Positions 58,758-64,000 of a stretch of 64,000 nt of DNA are shown piece after piece. The notes below the pieces were generated by a model. The model was not told the origin of the DNA. It saw only the letters and a list, made by a program, of their open reading frames with translations, and did no database searches. A program made the position numbers and the translations under genes. The stretch is from Limnoperna fortunei (taxonomy: Eukaryota > Mollusca > Bivalvia > Mytilida > Modiolidae): contig OX104115.1 in assembly GCA_944474755.1 (NCBI GenBank), positions 73,198,993-73,262,992 on the forward strand, written 5' to 3'. The stretch's first letter is position 1. Each line of letters opens with the position of its first letter.

Positions 58758-60461
58758 CCTGAACACTAAACAGATATACATCCGCCTTGTGTTATATAGA
58801 AATTATGGATAAAATATTTATAGCAGAAGATACAGATAGAAAAAACATTAACATCTACAAAATAAGTTTATACCTATGTAGGAGTTTTAGCCGATGGGAT
58901 ATTTCTAAAAAGGGAGACATTTTTATTTGTTAATCTATGTTTATTGGTAATTAACCATAACTTGGTATATTTTTTTTAGTATTTTAAATATGACCGTTTG
59001 CATCCTAATTGATTTGAAATTATAACTTTTATCCAGAATATTAACTAGAATGCCCTGTCATTTTATCAAAATGATGAAATATATACGAAAGATATTTTTC
59101 TTTGTGAACATCGGACGTTTTTTAAATTGTCTTCTCCAACAAATGAAGTTTTACTATTAATCTCATGAAATACATGTATCTCCAGCACCTTTTCTTCAAT
59201 CTAATATGATCCTACAACGTTAATCTGAATTAAAAGTAATTATCAAGATATAAATTTGTTATAAAACTTACATAAAATCACTTCGAAGTAACACCTTATC
59301 ATCGTTGTGTGGTTATTGCAATAAACAAATTAACAATCAACATCTCTAGTTTACCTTTGCACCCCAGGTAGCTACATGTACACGACACATTTTCAAACAC
59401 CTGTCAGATATTTAAAATCGGAAAACAATTTTATACGTAATACAAATCACTTTCTAGTGCATAAAGATACAAAGGCCTCCTGCGTATTTAATTTCTTTTT
59501 AATTTATATTAAAATTTATAAAAATATATCATAGAAATACAAAACACACCGAAGGTCTGTTTCAATAAAATAGCAAGAGGACAGTGAAGAAATTATACAA
59601 ATACATGCAAAAACTTTCTCTTTAATGTTAAAACAAGTTACTGGACCTAATCGCTATATTACGACTTAAATAGCCGAAAAGTTGTGGGTATGAGCTATCA
59701 CTAGTTCTATATGTTCTTCTGCCATTAAAAATTGGACGAAAAAATGCTAACATTGGCGTATAGCTTCAAACAAGAAAACGTTTTTTTTCCAAATAATAAA
59801 ATATCTTAACTCATGGTAAACTTTAGTGTAAATAATGTGTTACGTGTATTAACAACGCGTTAAATTTTTGTTGTTTGGAAAGATGACTTGCGTTTTTTTT
59901 ATTCGAAGAATTACTGAAATCTTTACATGTTTTCAAGTTTCGTCTCATTTGAATCCATATATATTATTGTTACTTTTCAAGAGTGGATGAGTTGCCGCAA
60001 TGTTTTTCTAACTAAAGTTTCTCTTATAAATGCGGAGGCATTGCTTTGTACTTGACTTTGCATTATGAAAAGAAATGGTGCACTCGATTCTAATTTAAGT
60101 TTGTACTCTACTTAACCAGAGAGGCTATTCTCCTGTCGTTGTCTGTGAATACAATTGTCGGATATTTACAAAAAACGGAGATGATCGAACGTTCTAATGT
60201 TACCAGAAACTTTCATAACTGCAAATCTATATTATTGTTATTATAAAATTAGTAATTCTGAATCCTTGTTCAGGAAGATTGCGCACAATTACCTGTTCCC
60301 TAACTGACAAAACGTGTCATTGTTTACAATCGGCATATTCCCGTGGCGATGCACACATTTTTTTCCTTCTGATGCATATAAACAAAAACAAAACAAAGAT
60401 TATTTTATTTAAGAAGCGTTTGCAGTGACTACAGTGTTACGTTGTTTAAACCTTTGTATTG
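58758..60461. other. Interior of the long-TIR element, no ORF
   Basis: AT-rich, no transposase-like frame and no RNA gene seen. Confidence 0.5.
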
Positions 60462-60511
60462 CACCCCCCCCCCCTTTTACACACACACCCCCCCCCACAC
60501 ACACACACAAG
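60462..60511. repeat. C-run and (CA)n low-complexity tract
   Basis: Runs of 9-13 C alternate with 'acacacac' repeats. Confidence 0.9.
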
Positions 60512-61199
60512 AGAAAAGCCGGTTTATTCGGTATATTCCCTAGGCTATGCACACTTATTTACCATACTGATGCATATAGACAATAAAAAACAAAGATGAT
60601 TTTGTTAAACAAAAACTATGAAGTGACTCTACAATTTCAATCCATTTTAGTGTAATAATAATAAAAAAAATTAAAAACCCGACAAAACAAACAAACCATT
60701 CAATTTAGTAAGTTCTCGTTTGTGACTGAATTTGTAATGTTAAGTACAGAAAAGACAAAAACAGATAAACACAGGTGTTACATAACACTGCTGGAGATGA
60801 AATGCAATATACATGTAGATGTAAATAACATCCTGTCACAGCTGGAACTGAATTATCTGTGTTCACTTGCATCAACATGTCGGAAATATAATTGGTCATT
60901 AAATTTTTGAAATAAAACCACGATACTATAATGACCCACCCCACACCTTAAACATTTTATAAGGATTAAACTACAACATTTGTTTAGTTTGTCTTAAATA
61001 TATTTGTAAATAAGGAGTATACAAAATATGCTTCCAGAAATTATAACTTTTGTAATTACTTAAAGAGACAACTCCCAACTAAAACCTCCTTTATTTTAAA
61101 ACAAAAGTCTTACACAAATCTAGGAAATTTACAAAGTAAAATGTATTGTGGAATAAATATTTTTCGGTATCCAAAAAGGCGCATGTCAAACAATAAAGT

Positions 61200-61600
61200 T
61201 GGTCCAGAGGATATGATGCTTGATTGATTGATTGATTGGATATTTGCTTAACATCCAGCTAGTATAATTTCAGCTTTATTCAGGACGAGAACATGTTAAC
61301 AAACAATTCCGGAAAAATGGACCGAAAGAACAAATATTTTCAAAGCCACTGGAAAAATAGGGCCGGAAAATTTGGGATTTTGTAGCGGCTACAACGAGCC
61401 TACTCTTTTTGACATAAACAAAAAAGTCTAGATCAAGCAAGGAGCATGGCACTCTCCAAACATGTTACTCACTGTGGTCCGTGGTCAGGGTTTCCGTATT
61501 ATGACCTGACCACCCCTAACGAGAAGGCGTCCCTTGTCCACCTGGTGGATGCACTGGGCAGCTCTGGTGAATTTATTAAAATATGTACAGGTGTAACGTT
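61200..61600. other. Unidentified GC-richer segment inside the long-TIR element
   Basis: Starts with a 'ttgattga' run, then 'aacatccagctagtataatt', 'ggtccgtggtcagggtttcc' and 'ccacctggtggatgcactgg'. Base composition differs from the surroundings, so it may be a separate old insertion. No coding frame or tRNA-like boxes seen. Confidence 0.35.
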
Positions 61601-61914
61601 ATGTAGCTGCTTATGCCGGTAATTTATCACACCCTGTTTATTACAAACATTGGTCAAAACATGTTCAATAAATTTGTGTCGCAGTATGTAAATTCAAATG
61701 TGAAATGAGAAGAAAGAAGAGTTAATATTAGGAAGAACAATGATTTTAAACGAAAATATTTTTGGCACTAGGAAACAAATGGACTTGTGGGGTTAATTTT
61801 ACACATTTCCTATTTTTTATCCATTAAAACTCTCATTTAATCAAGTCTTCACTGTTGGTCTTTGTTTACAAATGACAATATATATATAATGTTATAGAAG
61901 AGAAAGTATGATAT

Positions 61915-62448
61915 CTGTCAAGGACTGCTACAGTGAACATCACTCATACTAAATCAAGGTAAGAACTGATGATGACTATCAAGGACTGCTTCAGTGAACA
62001 TCAGTCGTACTAAATCAAAGTAAGAACAGATAATGACTGCTACAGTGAACATCAGTCATTCTAAATCAAGGTAAGAACTGATAATGGCTGACAAGAACTG
62101 CTACAGTGATTATCAGTCATTCTAAATACAGGTAAATATTGATAATCACTGTCAAGGACTGGTACAGTGAATGTCAGTCATTCTAAATCCAGGTAAAAAT
62201 TTAAAAGTACTGACACGATCTGATGCAGTGACTAACAGTTCTTTTCAGTCCTACAAAAGTACTCTACTTAACTGTCATGAACTGTTTCAGTTCAGGACAG
62301 AAGCGATCAGTAAAAGATAAAAATTGTAAATGACTGACGAGAACTGTATGCATAGTATACAGTGATTTACAGATCGTGAACAGTACATTTACAGTAACTA
62401 TCAGTTTCTATCAATCAAATTTGAACTGTGTATGGTAATGTCAGTCCT
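61915..62448 (-). repeat. Right terminal inverted repeat with 61-bp tandem units
   Basis: Reverse complement of the left arm, including the tandem units (one is shortened around 62,030) and the outer 250 bp. Substitutions between arms are few, indicating recent origin or gene conversion. Confidence 0.88.
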
Positions 62449-62983
62449 TAGTTTGGTTTATAGTGAAATTTTCCTTATCTGTATTCACCCACACTAGTAC
62501 TATTTGTTGTTGACAATGTATGAACTCTTTAGGATCTTAACTGTACATTTAAAATTGATTTCCTTTCTCAAGGTATTTTCTTTCGTTTATTATTTGTTGA
62601 AACACGTTGAAAAGGCAAATATTTGATATTCTCTCGTTTCTTTTAAAGTTTTATACCCCCAAATAGTGGTAGGAACACATTAACTGTGCATTTACATGAT
62701 GCTTTAGACAGAAAGTTCTTATTATGCATTTGTTATTGTCGGTTAAACACATTTTAGCCGCTGTTTAAACTGGCTATGGAAAACGAGAACAACAGACAAT
62801 ACACAAGTAGGTCACAATTAGAGAATTTGTAATCAACAAACAGTAGCACAAATCCAACTCGCATTTTAGAACAAATGTAAAATGTACGCTTAGACCAGCC
62901 AAATATGTTGACCATTGTGATATATGACTATTATTGGTGTATTTGTAGCTTTGTAATCATTAAAACCATTTATATTTTCTTAC

Positions 62984-63139
62984 CCTAGAAACGTTAGGGC
63001 AACAAGATGACAGAATGCAAATACGACCATAATAGTTCCTCTAAAAATTGAGACGGTTCACTGTAAATTAGGTTTGATAATACGGAGCCAAGTAATGAAA
63101 ACACAGCTTCAAATGCAGCTAAGCCACCAAACATTGCTC
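62984..63139 (-). CDS. SLC46 gene B penultimate exon (1-bp deletion)
   Basis: Acceptor 'tatag', donor 'gtaaga'. High similarity to exon 3 of gene A in the first two thirds; the frame is lost at the 'ggttcactg' site where gene A has 'ggtttcactg'. Confidence 0.8.
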
Positions 63140-63512
63140 CTATAACGAAACAAAACAATACTTAATTCAATAACATTTTGAAAGTATTTAACTCGTTCCA
63201 CAGCCATGCTGCGCTCCGTAGAGCAATAGAGAGCCATGATGGGTCTCTCAGAACCATGCTATGTTCTCTTGAATTGACGTTTGTTACTCTGCCTTCGAAG
63301 TTTGCTTCTGTTGAATGCTAATAAACTCTTAGGCAGGGATCGCTAAATTTATAAATGGCTGAGATGATTCCCAAGGGCCAATAATGTATCGAATCTTAAA
63401 TAAATATTATAATACATGTTTAAACTAACTACTTAATCAGATATACTATTTCCCAACCAACATGCTGCTAACGAGACACTTTTATCACTTCTCGGACCTT
63501 ATCTGTTAATAT

Positions 63513-63777
63513 GTTTGTTTTTGTTTAATGGTGTTTAACGCCACTTTCAGCAATTTTTCAGCTATATCATGGCGTCCAGTTTTTATTGGGGGAGGAAGCC
63601 GGAGTACCCGGAGAAAACCCCGGACCTGCGGTAGGAAAACTGGCAATCCTTGTCAATTAAGATTGGAGTCGAGTACACCCTGCCTTCAGTGATAATCGAA
63701 CCCGCAATCTCAGTGTTGACAGACCACGTGATCAATAGTAGACGAACAACCTTGACCACTCGGCCACCGAGGCCCCC
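63513..63777 (-). repeat. tRNA-derived SINE, family A, well-preserved copy
   Basis: Almost identical to the copy at 3071-3327: 'tatcatggcgtccagttttt', 'ccggagtacccggagaaaac' and 'cactcggccaccgaggcc'. B-box-like sequence slightly mutated. 'gttaata' flanks both sides. It lies in the intron upstream of the SLC46 gene B penultimate exon. Confidence 0.9.
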
Positions 63778-64000
63778 CAGTTAATAAGATTTGACTGTGG
63801 AGTTTGGGTTATATCGACACATACTGCTGCGGCTGAAACTAAATCACATTTAGTACCTTCTCGACCTTTTCACTGCAATATGAGCTTTATCTTTATAATT
63901 TTTTTAATAATTATCTTACTGTGTTTATTAGTTGACACATGGTGAGCAATATTTCAGTTATACGCAGGTCGATTACAGATTGATACGAATAGTCTATTGA
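63778..64000. other. Presumed SLC46 gene B intron up to the window edge
   Basis: No exon with similarity to gene A exon 2 was found up to position 64,000. Confidence 0.5.

Larger units (their letters stand above)
57391..62448. mobile_element. Long-TIR non-autonomous element, ~5.06 kb, inside the SLC46 gene B intron
   Basis: Identity of the inverted ends stops exactly at a TA on each side (57,389-57,390 and 62,449-62,450), as for a TA target duplication. Terminal sequence is 'aggactgacattaccataca'. The arms are ~520 bp (57,391-57,910 and 61,915-62,448), differ by few substitutions, and contain 61-bp tandem units. The ~4 kb interior carries two SINEs and no recognisable transposase. Superfamily unknown; TA preference would fit Tc1/mariner-like mobilisation. 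Confidence 0.75.
57145..63139 (-). pseudogene. SLC46-type MFS transporter (gene B), last two exons, frameshifted
   Basis: The penultimate exon 63139-62984 encodes 'GAMFGGLAAFEAVFSLLGSV' and the final helix. The last exon 57274-57145 encodes 'YLVFRESKEKSKREDEK' and a tail ending 'VETSKI'. Both align with exons 3 and 4 of gene A with the same boundaries and phases. Relative to gene A the penultimate exon lacks one T at 63,057-63,058 (157 versus 156 nt), so translation would run into TAA at 62,996-62,994. Earlier exons must lie right of the window. The intron between these exons is 5,709 bp versus 420 bp in gene A, because of the inserted long-TIR element. Confidence 0.8.

Noticed and set aside
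1..64000. CRISPR arrays, bacterial operons or phage genes.
   Set aside because: Spliced genes, SINEs and Penelope-like elements show this is animal DNA; no regularly spaced identical repeats with unique spacers were seen.

Overview
The window is eukaryotic, AT-rich, intron-containing and crowded with transposable elements. It most likely comes from a bivalve mollusc, probably mytilid-like. Three things point there. There are several tRNA-derived SINEs ending in a 'tggcgttaaacacca'-type tail. There are Penelope-like retroelements (PLEs) of two lineages with hammerhead-ribozyme-like termini; the 'gccactgatgag...gaaacgcgcgtc' motif is, from memory, abundant in mussel genomes. The remaining repeats also look like familiar bivalve ones. 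The species assignment is inference, not demonstrated.

Layout. 1-7.5 kb is repeat-bearing intergenic DNA: PLE debris, a foldback repeat, and two SINEs with target-site duplications. 7,534-23,000 (+) holds a complete 14-exon SLC5 sodium/solute cotransporter gene (SGLT-like, 644 codons). Every splice junction has GT/AG ends and phases that join into one open frame. Its introns carry a PLE, degraded SINEs and a hairpin repeat. 23-36 kb is a nest of mobile DNA: minisatellite-containing elements, a diverged tandem array, a 1.6-kb Tc1-type transposon with one frameshift, a second tRNA-derived repeat family arranged as large inverted repeats, and two GIY-YIG/RT-type PLE relics. 36-41 kb shows little. 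41.2-42.5 kb (-) is another PLE, and 43.7 kb has a hammerhead-like motif. 45.5-46.4 kb (+) is a broken TRIM-like (B-box plus beta-propeller) pseudogene. 51.1-53.6 kb (-) is an SLC46-type MFS transporter of four exons, with an in-frame TAA at codon 35. 57.1-63.1 kb (-) holds the last two exons of a second, paralogous SLC46 gene with a 1-bp frameshift. The intron between them has been expanded by a ~5.06-kb element bounded by TA and ~520-bp inverted repeats.

The cellular genes are membrane transporters: one sodium-coupled solute symporter and a tandem pair of proton-coupled-folate-transporter-family (SLC46) genes. Nothing in the sequence links them functionally. Both SLC46 copies carry one simple disabling lesion each in otherwise well-preserved coding sequence, so they are either recent pseudogenes, null alleles, or sequence errors. 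The rest of the window is transposable-element biology, with ribozyme-like PLE ends, inverted SINE arrays and a long-TIR non-autonomous element as the most notable structures.
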